Assembly: GCF_020536995.1 (NCBI RefSeq)
Contig: NC_068355.1
Span: 123,416,037-123,480,036, forward strand
Source: Dreissena polymorpha
Lineage: Eukaryota; Mollusca; Bivalvia; Myida; Dreissenidae
DNA: 64,000 nucleotides
Direction of reading: 5' to 3'
This document shows positions 36,098 to 48,298 of this stretch, in pieces. The notes under the pieces were generated by a model, which had not been told where the DNA came from, made no database searches, and was given only the letters and a program-made list of their open reading frames with translations. The position numbers and the translations under genes were made by a program. The number at the start of each line of letters is the position of its first letter. Positions within the stretch are counted from its first letter, which is position 1.

Positions 36098-37566
36098 TCA
36101 AAGTACTGACAGTACTGGTGTGACGATGCTTTCGAAGAGGATTGATATAAAAGCATCTATTTAAGTTTATCTACATCACCACAATTGTGTATGTGGGTAC
36201 GAAAATTTTGGGTAGGAGAAAAAAATGGGTACGAAAATTTTGGGTACAAAAATTATGCGCAAAAATATTGGGTACGAAAAAAGATTTGGTTACGAAAAAC
36301 AATTTGGTTACGAAAAAAAATTGGGTACGAAAAAAAATGTGGGTACGAGCAAAAATTTGGGCACCAAAAAAAGTTGGTACGAAAAAAAATGGGTACGAAA
36401 AATGTAGGGTACGAAAAAAAATGGGGGTACGGGAAAGTAGTACCCGTTGGAAACTTGATCCATTCAGCGAAACTGGATGACGGGTTACATTCTCGATCAA
36501 ATATAACAAGAAATATCTTTCAAAAGATATTCGACGTGTCTGTACCACTTATCTTAAAAAAAAAACGTTCTGTAACAGTAGAACGTTTTTGGGTTATAAC
36601 ATTACGTTTCTGCCTATAAATTTAAAACTTGACATGCTCTTTCATTACACCATGCTTTTTAATTTCACGTGTATATCATACCAAACTTTATATTTCGTTG
36701 TTTCCTTTCCTAAGTTAATGATGCTATGTGTACGGACGTGATTTCACATGCCCATCTGCATGAACATATAATTTTTCTCGTTTGCTTATTGTTTTTTCTC
36801 TAATTCAATAAGCTTAGGCATGTTTGTTCGTTAAGTACGACAATAATTTCATGATGATTTCCGAAAGTAGGTATGAGCACATAGTCGTAAGAGCACTTGA
36901 ATACGTGAGTTCGCCCATGAACACATGGTAAGGTTAACTAAATCTCCGCGTATGACCTAATATGTGTTTAAAACGGCAAACAATATCCAACAAACGAATG
37001 AATATCAAACATAGTATGTGCACTGATGTGGCTCTGTAATTTCTGTTTGAAAAGTTTATTAAATGTGCAAAATGAGAAAGCACACATAAGACCGAACTTC
37101 ACAGATATCATACGGCTATTATGCTGTTTATATACCATAGTCGCTACAACGTTTACAAATAGCAGGTTCGAAATAATTCGTTTTCTTTACACTCATGATC
37201 GCGTTGAAAGTTAATTATACACGTTTCAATTCGCAATTTATTTACTGAATCACGACAAATGTCAAAAACAATACAGAAAATGCATAGATGTTTCATTGAT
37301 CTATAAACATATAATGGATTGAAAATATCTGATTTTAAATTAACGTTTTCAAAGTATTAATAAATCTTTTCCCCAGAATATGCTGTCCTATTTATAGCTG
37401 AGATTCCTACACCTTTATCAATGATAATCAGCGAGGTATGCAGATTAGAAAAATCGAGCTATTTCAATCGGACTGGTTCGGTCTTTTACATAGGTCGCCA
37501 TTTTGAAGATTTTTTTCATGGTATGACAACTTAGACGAGCTGCTTTGCAGAATCGTCAAAAAGTGT
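36098..37566 (+). repeat. Dispersed element family T copy A
   Basis: Starts TCAAAGTACTGACAGTACTG, followed by ACAATTGTGTATGTGGGTAC and a minisatellite of GGGTACGAAAAAAAATT-like units (36195-36430). A hairpin, AAGAAATATCTTTCAAAAGA, lies at about 36510. The end reads GAGCTGCTTTGCAGAATCGT. The frames open over the minisatellite are not genes. Confidence 0.85.
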
Positions 37567-37569
37567 ATT

Positions 37570-38750
37570 TAAATGACCGAAATTATTTAAAATAAACATT
37601 ACATCATTATTAATATATAATTATTGCATACATTTGAGCTTGACATCCATAACGTCTAATATTATATACAATGGCCGTACAAATAACCTTTCTTATTGAT
37701 ATATCTTGTCCAAGTCCACATATCACACATTTAATACGTACATTTAATGTATATACAGGTATCATACGTGTAATTCTGTGCAAAAAGATTTGTATATTTA
37801 CGTTGTAATAGTGTGCTAAATATAGAAAAACAAAAATAAACATGTTAAGTACCATAAACTAATAACTGTGTTTAGTTTTCTCAAAAGTTGAATGCTAATA
37901 ACAAATTTTTATCATGTATCGGTAAGCGCATTTTTGTTATTGCTTTGCGAGTAATAGTTTTTAAGAAACGTATACGCGTTCAAAAAATAAATAAATAAAT
38001 AATATGTTGAAGGAGATTTAAAATAAAATCATGCTTTAATTTGCGCAATGCGTTCTGCCACAACCCTTTAATTTTTTTTGCAAGAATATTAAATCACAAT
38101 GTTAAAAGCAGCAAACAATATATACTCAAGTTATAATTACCCATAGCAAAATTAACGTAGATTTCAATAAGCAGGAATAAAACCAAAACGTGTATCCGAT
38201 AATCCAATAATAAAAGACACAGTATGTGAAGCTATGTCAAGTGTCACTATCGCGTCGAAATTTTTTATGAAAATAAAACAAAACAAAAAATATTCGGAAC
38301 GTGGTCAGTGTCAGTAATAGACCCCCATGCACATAAAATAACGTGATTGTAATTTATGGCATACATTAACGGTTAAACATATGTCACTCTTGGTTAATAA
38401 TGACAGGTAGTTACGCCTTTCAAAGGAAAGAAGCTTGTCGGCAGACGGCGCGCGAATAGCGACCCTTGACAGGTACAGACGATGGAGCTGCTGTTGGAGA
38501 GAATTATGCGTTCAAATATACACTCTAAACGTGCGCCCTTTCATAAATGTCACAACGGAACGGGCGTCCTGTCCTTATACAGTACAATATTGCGTCACAA
38601 ACATAGTGATTAAATTTTGTAAAACATTCACGAGATTGCTGTTAAATGTTTTAAAGACAAGAGTTCCGCGGTCGGAGATGACCGCATTGAAGCCGGATTT
38701 TTGATTTAAATGACAGGAAAGTACCTTTCGTGTTTTTGTCAATGCAATAC
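37570..38750. other. Gene-free AT-rich stretch
   Basis: Nothing recognised. Confidence 0.4.
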
Positions 38751-38756
38751 TTAAAT

Positions 38757-39900
38757 TACTGAAATATTGTTCAAAGGTCAAAATGAAATGTAAGTACTTT
38801 TCCAGTGGTCATCTTCTAGTACTGGCCAATCTTTATTTCAAGTTTGAAGACTCTAGGTACAAGCATACCAAAGTTATAACATGAAATAAGAACTTTAACA
38901 TTTTTACATTCAAGGTCACAGCGACCTTGACCTTCAAATGAATGACCTTGAAATGTCCAGTGGTTACTTACTAGTTCTGGCCAACCTTCATGTCAAGTTT
39001 CAAGACTCTAGGTCCAAGCATACCAAAGTTATATCAACTTTAACATTTTTATATTGAAGGTCACAGTGACCTTCACCTTCAAATGAATGACCTTGAAATG
39101 ACCAGTGGTCATCTGTTAATCCTGGCCAACCTTCATGTCAAGTTTGAAGACTCTAGGTCCAAGCATACCAAAGTTATACCATGAAATAAGAACTTTAACA
39201 TTTTTACATTCAATGTCACAGTGACCTTGACCTTCAAATGAATGACCTTGAAATGTCCAGTGGTTACTTACTAGTTCTGGCCAACCTTCATGTCAAGTTT
39301 CAAGACTCTAGGTCCAAGCATACCAAAGTTATAACAACTTTAACATTTTTATATTGAAGGTCACAGTGACCTTCACCTTCAAATGAATGACCTTGAAATG
39401 ACCAGTGGTCATCTGTTAATCCTGGCCAACCTTCATGTCAAGTTTGAAGACTCTAGGTCCAAGCATACCAAAGTTATACCATGAAATAAGAACTTTAACA
39501 TTTTTACATTCAAGGTCACAGTGACCTTGACCTTCAAATGAATGACCTTGAAATGACCAGTGGTTACTAACTAGTTATGGCCAACCTTCATGTCAAGTTT
39601 CAAGACTCTAGGTCCAAGCATACCAAAGTTATAACAACTTTAACATTTTTTATATTGAAGGTCACAGTGACCTTGACCTTCAAATGAATGACCTTGAAAT
39701 GACCAGTGGTCATCTGTTAATCCTGGCCAACCTTCATGTCAAGTTTGAAGACTCTAGGTCCAAGCATACCAAAGTTATACCATGAAATAAGAACTTTAAC
39801 ATTTTCGAGCACGCCGCCACCCCGCCCGCCCGCCCGCCCCCCCCGCCCGCCCGACAACATCAATCTATAAGCCGAGATTTTTTCGAAAAAAATCCGGCTA
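38757..39900 (+). repeat. Receptor-half-site tandem array, 7 units in a dimeric order
   Basis: Units of about 150 bp alternate two variants (TACCATGAAATAAGAACTTT and TAACAACTTTAACATTTTT), giving a roughly 300-bp higher-order repeat. Each has CAAGGTCACAGTGACCTTGA or a variant and TGAATGACCTTGAAATG. It ends in a CCCGCCCGCC tract and GCCGAGATTTTTTCG/AAAAAAATCCGGCT. Confidence 0.92.
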
Positions 39901-40104
39901 AAAAGCAATTTATTCCATCCGTCTTTCTTGGCATCCAGATTTAATTGTTTAGTATTTATTACCATAATGGAACTTCATGTGATTGCTTATGCATATGTCA
40001 AATAACTACAGTTTTAATTCCCACTTATTCACTTTATGAACGCTTACATAGATTAGCAAAGTGTTTCATTTACCCTACATTTTTTCTGTTTAACCCAGCC
40101 TTTC

Positions 40105-40272
<168 letters not shown>

Positions 40273-40699
40273 GGGGTGGGTGTTTTGGGCTAGCGATCGA
40301 TAATGCATTCATGGAAGTTTTCCTCAAGACCCCAGAGGGAAGTTGAAATTGTTATGGTCGTATGCATCGAAGCATCACATTTTATGATTTTTTTTCCGTA
40401 ATTACTCAAAGTTTAGAACACTCTCAATTTTCGGTTACCTTCGTATTAGACAAAATAATTATTTTTCGTGAATCTAAATTTTCGGACATACGAGTATTCG
40501 TCAATAATTAATAACTCTACATTGTCGGATAGTTTATTTTCATATGCTATTTTACCAGAATCGTTCCCTGTTGCCCTTATCTGGTGCGTTTTACAGCCGG
40601 ATCATTGTATTATAACATGGCAGAAGAGTGCCTTTAGGCAGTGGACTCTTACATTTGCGTTATTGGGTAAATAACTTTGGATACCGGTAATAGGCAATA

Positions 40700-41690
40700 G
40701 TGGGATGTTACGCGGAGTTTTCGCGGCTTATTTTACATAATTACATATTGCTGGTCATAAACCTATAGATACAAAACAGAAAACCAAATGAAGAATGGAA
40801 GTGAAATTTAAACATATGAGTCAACCGGCCACACGCGAAGTATCCGTACATATTTTAAATATTTATACGCGCGTTCTTCGAACAAACCTGTTTTAGTGGT
40901 TTGTCGGGCATTGCTCTTTGATTCGATTATTAACAGTATCGAGAATCATCGCGCTCATGCTTCATACATTAGGCAATATGGTGGAATAATTCTTGTTAAA
41001 TTAATTAAAAATAATATTTATCATGGTATTGTTGAAAACACGTAAAGAATCTATTATTGACATACCATAATTATATCGCTGAATATCTTCATTTAACATC
41101 TTTTGTGGTCTAAAGAAAATCTCAGTTCACCTAGTTCACCTAGTTCACGGATAGGGTCTATATTGTAAAACAAACTGGCCACGAACTCAGGTCAGCACAT
41201 AAGCGTCTTCGGACGCAGCGATGACCTGTAAATAAACCCTGATAATTAGCGGGTTGAAATGCAATGCATTTAAGTGAGGCCACGCTTCCACTGCTTTTTA
41301 TACTTTTACATGTTAACATGTTGATAGGAATATGAAAGTCAGTACTAAAATGAGAACATAGCCTTTAAGTAAAAACGCTGTTGCCTCTGAAAATAAAAGG
41401 TGGACGCACAAACTGTATTGATGTCGAGATTGAGTGTAAAATTGTTCTATCTATTAAGCCTTTTCATTAGAGATAAAATTGTTTCATGCTGAACACGCAG
41501 TAAAACAGTGTTACAAAGACGCGGACATGTTTCCAATGTTCTGATGGTATGCTCATATCAGCCTATGGGATAACTGAAGTGTATTCATTCTGAACTAGCC
41601 GCGGGAAATTTTATTTGAATTTTATTGGACAGTTACAAAGGTCAGGTAAGGTGAAAAGCTGGCGTATACAGCTAACGCCGAAAAACTTAG
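40700..41690 (+). repeat. Dispersed repeat family R copy 2 (start missing)
   Basis: Begins at a point equal to about 28270 of copy 1 (ACGCGGAGTTTTCGCGGC) and ends CAGCTAACGCCGAAAAAC. Confidence 0.85.
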
Positions 41691-41745
41691 AATCGTCAAT
41701 TTTCTACCTTTATTTTAAAGTCAGGATATGCGGCGAATATTAATA

Positions 41746-42950
41746 AAGAAATATCTTTAAAAAAGATATACGGCGTTGATTGTGGTCGATGTTTATGAAC
41801 GATCAAAAGTTATCTCTATGAGATAAAAAGTAGCGGATGCCTTTTTTCTGCGCAGTTCTTAGCTACATCATAAGCAAATCAATTACGGGGTGTTGCGCCA
41901 GATTTCGTGGCTTATTTTGCTTTATGTGATATTATTATTTAGATATCTATATTTACAGAATAGAAAAACACAAGAAACATGAAAATAAACGAGTGCATAT
42001 AGGTCAGCCGGCAATACTCGAATCTTATTTAATTGCATAATTATAGTATAGTGAATTATTGTGCTCATGCTTAATAAACTGGTCTAAATGGATAAATATT
42101 TCTAATTAATTTTATCAAAATTGGTCCTTATCATGCAAATGTTGAAAACATATTAAAAATCGATGATTGACATAGCACAAAAATATCGCCGAATATCTTT
42201 ATTTAGTATCTTTCTGATCAAAACAGACTTCAAGTGCACAAAGTTTACGAGACGGCGTTTATATAAAGATTTTTGCAACTGACCGCAAACTGACCTTGAT
42301 ACCTTGCGGATTGGAATGCAATGCATTAAAGTTAGGTAACAATTCTGCTGCTGAAACGACGGCTTTTTTACGCCAACTGTACACGACCAAGGCAACAGCT
42401 GTGTCAAAAATATTGATATATCGACAAAGCGACTAAACGAACTATTTACTCCATCAAATAGCATAGATTCCAATTTTTTCCTTCAATGAAAAGATCGCAA
42501 CCCCTTCTGCGAACTCCGGTGATGAACTGTATATAAACTCTGACTTTCACACACTGGCCGCGAATTGACCCGAAACCTCGCGGGTTGAAATGCAATGCAA
42601 GTAAGTACTAAATATGAGAATATAGCCTTTAGTATAAACGCTTTTGTGCTGGTAATTCTCTGAAAATAAAAGGTGAACGCACAAACTGTATTTATGTCGA
42701 AAATTGATTGTAAAACTGTTCTATCTATTGAGCCTTTTCATTAGAGATAAAATTGTTTCATGCAGTAAAACAGTGTTACAAAGACGCGGATATGTTTCCC
42801 ATGTTCTGGTGTTATACTCAAATCAGCCAATGGAATAAATGAAGTGTATTCATTCGTACCTAGCCGCGGGAAATTTCATTTGAATATTATTGGACACTTA
42901 CAAAGGTCAAGTCAGGGTGAAAAGCTGGCTTAATACAGCTTACGCCGAAA
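41746..42950 (+). repeat. Dispersed repeat family R copy 3
   Basis: Starts AAGAAATATCTTTAAAAAAG and ends CAGCTTACGCCGAAAA. More diverged in the middle, with an extra segment at about 42270-42530. Lies in tandem with copy 2. Confidence 0.8.
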
Positions 42951-42959
42951 AAAATAATT

Positions 42960-43980
42960 TCCTTTTACTAGTATTAAACAATTAACGCTAAAGTACATAT
43001 TCAATAACTAAAGATGTAACGATTAATTATTTTCAGGGACCTATACTGCAAAAACACGCAGTACTCTAGTAGTTACACGTTGTAAAGTCTGACCTATGTT
43101 GGTTTAAATAATCTTTTCGTTTGTTGTAAATTCGAACAACTTACGAAACATGTCGCAAACGTCTGTACGATGTAGATTCTCATAACTCTAAGGCCTAGAT
43201 CTACTGTAACGTTTGCTGGCGCGAAGTTTTAGAAATCTTATGACCTGTTTCAATATTTATTTAAGTTTTTGCAAAGTTATATTTTGCTACTATTCTGACA
43301 TTTCTGCAGTTAACTTATTTACGCTAACCATTTTTTTTAACTGTTGAGCTTTGTCGAAAACTTGTGGCTTGGTTGGACAGAAAAGATTAAGATGACAGTT
43401 GAAAATGGTTCCTGACCGATTATCGCATGTATCGGGAAACAAACTAGTCTCGTTAAGAGTTTTTCATGTAAACTTACGCCAGGTTCTTTGTTAGGTGTAT
43501 TGTTGTTAAAACATAGCTGAACAAGCAAAGTAGATAACCCAAGGTCGCAGAGCTATTTATAATATATATTAATGTAATTGCCATATTGATTTATTCATAA
43601 AAAATATCGTTTTGTATGGTATGGCATGAAATAAGACAAGGTCATCTATTTGCCCATGGGGATGCCATAAGCAGCTCTCATATTAAAAGTCATTAAAACA
43701 CTGTTGATTGGGGGCTGATGAAATGTTGAGAGTTTTTTTACATTTTGGGTGTTGTGATATTAAAATGACAAGAGGTACCTCTAGTACTTGATTAATTTTA
43801 CACAAGATCATCAGTGAGGCAAACAGTTGTAATGCAGAACCAAATTGTTTTTCCCATGGTTGAGCTACTTGTAAACACCTGCATATGTATGCCCTACCAG
43901 TGCTGAGTTATGAACATCAATATTTTTTGTATGATCAGACATACATGTCATTTAAAACGTTTAATCACTCAAAAAACTTA
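42960..43980. other. Gene-free stretch
   Basis: Nothing recognised. Confidence 0.4.
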
Positions 43981-43983
43981 TTA

Positions 43984-44430
43984 ACGCTAGATTGGTCATT
44001 GTCGGCTCGGGTACTTCTTACTTGTACCACGGGTACATGTTAGTATACTTACATGTACCCCGGGTACGGTAAATATACTCAAACCTACCTGGCCGATATT
44101 AGTCTATACCCAAGTTTTATTCCAGCCCAAAAACCGATGTTGTAAAACGCGCTACTGATTACCGTAATTACAAAACAAACTTATTTGAAAAATAACTTCA
44201 TAAACATGCTTTTTGAGTACGAGTTTCGAAAATATAGAGGCCATTTAACAGAAAATTGACGTAAATGTAAACATTATTTTTTAAGCACACAACGACCGAT
44301 TTAGCGTTATAATCCCGGGTACGTTTTAGTATATTAACCGTACCCGGGGTACATGTAAGTATACTTAAGTGTACCCGGGGTACATGTAAGAAGTACCCGA
44401 GCCGACAACGACCAATCGAGCCTTATTAAC
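43984..44430. repeat. Foldback element with GTACCCGGGTAC ends, copy 1
   Basis: AGATTGGTCATTGTCGGCTC and the inverse GAGCCGACAACGACCAATCG bound about 445 bp. The arms carry CTCGGGTACTTCTTAC and GTATACTTACATGTACC in inverted order. Confidence 0.88.
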
Positions 44431-44794
44431 TGGTGGTCAAATAAATAAAAAATGAAGACTACCAGTGTATTATTTGTATGCTTTATCAAACAATGAATAA
44501 CACTTTATAAATCAATTGTTTTGATGATCATGAATTTGCAATATTATGGCTTTATAGTAAAGCTTGATTGATCCACAGGCACTTGGAAATTTTTTTTGAG
44601 GTCCTAATATTTTCATCAAATAAAAGGTGTTTTATCATAGATGGACGCTTCCTACTGGCAACCACAATGACATGTGTGCATTGTTCGATCTTTCATGCTG
44701 TTGCTTTGTGTTATTCAATACACTCGTGAAATCATCGTTGGATACCTTTTCTCTTATTATATATAAAAGGACCTACACAATTTTTTTTCAAGTA

Positions 44795-45215
44795 CCTGTG
44801 GATTGGTCATGGTAAGCTTGGGTACTACTTAAATGTACCCTGGATACTCTTAAGTATACTTAAATGTAAATGGAAAATATACTAACATGTACCTGGCCAA
44901 TTCAGACTGCACCCCAGTTTCATTCCCGCTCATTATCAGATTTTGTAAAACGCACTACAGTATATGAAACAACATTTTCTTTGAACAAAACCTGCCTCAA
45001 CATGCTTGTTTGAGAAGGAGTTTTGATAAAAAAAAGAGGCCATTTTAGAGAAAATTAATAAATATAAAGATAATTAATTTAAAATAATTAGCTGGCGAGG
45101 ACAAAATTATCGTTATAATTCCAGCGTACCTTTCAGTATATTTTCCATACCCAGGGTACTTTTAACTATACTTAAGAGTTACTGAGCCAATGACCAATGG
45201 AGCCTTAGTAAATGC
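44795..45215. repeat. Same foldback element, copy 2 (diverged)
   Basis: GTGGATTGGTCATGGTAAGC left end and CCAATGACCAATGGAGCCTT right end. The GTATACTTAA motifs are kept. Confidence 0.75.
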
Positions 45216-45219
45216 TGGG

Positions 45220-48140
45220 CTTTTTTCCCTATTTTTGTGAAGCGGCCTAGGCTCTTAAATTTTGTGAAAAAATGAGTTGCCAACTTATTTTTTCTTGCGA
45301 AAATTGGAGTAACAAACTTTTTTAAGTTTAAAAAATTTGAGCAGCAAAATTCTCAAATTAAAAATAAAATAAAAACAATAGACATTGTTTTGAAGGAAAA
45401 AAGCTCTGAAATGAAACCAGCCAATATTTTCTGACAGTAATGCATTTTTGTTTAAATTTCAAACCAACCAAATAGTTGTATACACCAATGTTCAACGGGA
45501 CACAAGGACCGTTACTTTCATAAATTATACCACACCTCAGACATTTTAATTGGATATTTTCAAGGTCCGAGGTCTTTGCCTGGGTTGCTTTGTCTATATT
45601 TCTGTCCTGCAGAGCATAACTTTGGTAATTAAGGGATAAATTTCATGTGCATAACTCATTAAGTATTAAAGGTATTGAAATGGAACTTGGTATAATGATA
45701 AGGCACATTTAGAACAATTGCACAGTACAAGAACAGCAACTCTCTTATCAGTATGTTTGGAATTATTGCCCTTGGGTTATGTTTGTATGGTCCATTGTAT
45801 TGTGCATAAGTAGTGTTTTTTTCAACATTTTGGGAATGGGGCCGGGTCCCTTTGGATTGGGAAAAAATGCAGCGTTTTGACTAAAATTGGGAAATAAGAG
45901 TTCTTGTTGTTTTGCTTACAAATGCTTCAAAATTGAGAATGAAGGTGTTTTCAATATCATATTTACTGAGGTCCAACTTATAGAGCTTAATGGGGCCGAA
46001 TTTGAAAGAAAAAAACCACACTGATAACTTAGGAAGTAATAAAGGGTCTTGGGATTAAAATGAGGCAATGTAATGATAGAAGAAATTAACCATAAATCTC
46101 TCATCCCTATTAACATAGTAATTGCCCTTTAGTGAATTTACTTGGATGTAGCATAACACCCTTAGAAATTAAGATATTTTAATGAAACTTGGAGAATTGA
46201 TATGGGACATTGAGAGAGAGTGCATAGTACAACAACTCTCTTATCAATATTTTTGGAGTTATTGCCATTATCTAATTATAGTACACTGAGATGTGTGGTG
46301 CAAAACTTAGGAAGTAATGAAGGGATTCAACTGAAACTTCATGTTATGATAAAGGGCAAGATCAAGCCTTCAACCCATCCTATTTTTCCTACTTTTCCTA
46401 CTTTTTCCTACTTTTTCATTTCCTTCCTACTTTTTCCTGTTTTTGCACTAAAACCTCCTTCTATTCCTACTTTTTGCTGAAGACAAAACAAAACAATTTT
46501 TTGTAAGATGTATTTTCAAATGTAAAAGCTGTAAAAATGACAAGTTCCTGTTGAAAAAAGGTGTGGCAAGCATCTCCAGCCATCTTATGTAAACTGTAGT
46601 TTTTAAGGTCAGTATTGGGGTTATTGATTACATAGGACTGCTAGTTGTTATATGGGTACAACTCCAGAAGCGTCCAGAAACACTTAATGATATATGTAAT
46701 CCAATGATGCACTGATTTTCGGTTACTTTCAAATAGACAATTCTAACATCAAATATTCTTAGCAAAAATACAACATGATAAGGGTGGCCACAGATTCTGG
46801 AAAACTCGGAAAATTATCAGGGCAAAAAATCCATGCAGAGAAAAATCATGGAATTTCAACATTTTTGCAAAAAAACAACAACAGGACATTAGCAGGGAAT
46901 TATACCAAACATGGAGTACTGGTATTTTCTCTTCTTGACATTCAACAGATGTAAGTCTTCAAACATCTCTGTTATTGGTGCAAGCTTGAACATTTATATA
47001 TGCATTTAAAATGTTCTGGTTCATCTGTAAATGTAAGAAGTAACACTAAACAAAATATTCTGTGGCCACTATTAAGATGCTTTCCATATAAGTATTCACT
47101 GATATTATTATAACTAATTATGTGTTTGTGTGTTTAACATTTGAAAGTAACCAATATTGCGAAGCTATGACCAGCGCATGATGTTTAAACAAATCATGCC
47201 ATTTGCTGCAGCTTTATCTGTTTTCCTGTCACTTGCTTGTAACATTATCCTGGTTTTAGGAGTTGCAATAACTGCATGCTACTAATGTTCATACAATATT
47301 TTTGTCCTAAGATTATATTTTAAAGAATGCAAAATATAATTTTGGACTTTTTTATAGTTTAAATAAGGTTTTCATGAACATTATATGGTAGCATTGATAT
47401 AACATGCTCTGACTATCCTTCTGGAGTTTACCCAACTTATTTTTGTGTGTAATATATAGTTATTTTGCTAATGTGAACCTAAATGCTTGAGTTCAAACTA
47501 TAGTATTGCATGTGCTATAATTGAGTTAGCTGGGTGCTGTGAGATGATCTCAATAATGCTAACAACATTATAAAAACGTGTTTCTGTAATTAAGTAACTA
47601 ATAAAATAAAATAAAAAAAAAACATTTTTGGCTGTGAGCATCAGATGTCCGCACCTTTCAACTACAGAAGCGTGGCATGTATCAGCAACTGAGAAATCTA
47701 CAACAAATTAGCTTTCTGAAAGGTGAGAATAGTCATTTGTTAAGGTAAGAGTTGGTTCACACAGATAAATAAGTTGTGGATATCCTTTTTATTAATCCTA
47801 CATTTTTTAATGGATAATCTTCCTACTTTTCCTACTTTTTCTTCAAAAAACCTCCTATTTTTTCCTACTTTTCTATCGGGAACCAGTTGAAGGCCTGCAA
47901 GTAGGGGAAGTGAAGAACATTCAATACATTCATGAAACTTGTCTTTTTTTTCCCTTGAATATGAAGGTCAATGTATCATCAATTTGGGTTAAAACAATAC
48001 TTCTAGGGCTTTTCTCACTTACTCAGACAACCCTTGTTTTAATTGATATTATACACATCCAAATAATCATTAAGTTTTGTATGTACTTAAATACATGATA
48101 GAAGCCAAAGTTTAATAATTTAACAATGAACTCACAGTCT
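45220..48140. other. Gene-free stretch with weak tandem remnants
   Basis: AACTCTCTTATCA..TTTGGA.TTATTGCC occurs twice about 500 bp apart (45737 and 46233). Short CCTACTTTTT runs at 46380-46470 and 47810-47870. No exon seen. Confidence 0.45.
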
Positions 48141-48188
48141 TCATTGTAGATTTTATTAAATAAAGGTAACCACATATCTGAAGCAAAC

Positions 48189-48298
48189 ATGGATAAGGCA
48201 GACTATGTTAATGATTCTGCAAGTGTTGTGACGGACACAACTGTGGACTCAGATGTCACTAGACAAGCTTCCCCGAAATTGTTGAACAATTTAAAAGG
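48189..48298 (+). CDS. Coiled-coil gene exon 1 (start)
   Basis: Starts MDKADYVNDSASVVTDTT and ends AAAAGG|gtaaac in phase 2. The sequence just before it (ttcattgtag at about 48140-48149) could be an acceptor for a 5' UTR intron. Confidence 0.7.

Noticed and set aside
36171-36619. 144-aa and shorter frames with YEKK repeats, and the reverse phenylalanine-rich frame
   Set aside because: Minisatellite of GGGTACGAAAA inside family T; the same pattern recurs at 57.5 and 58.9 kb in different frames.
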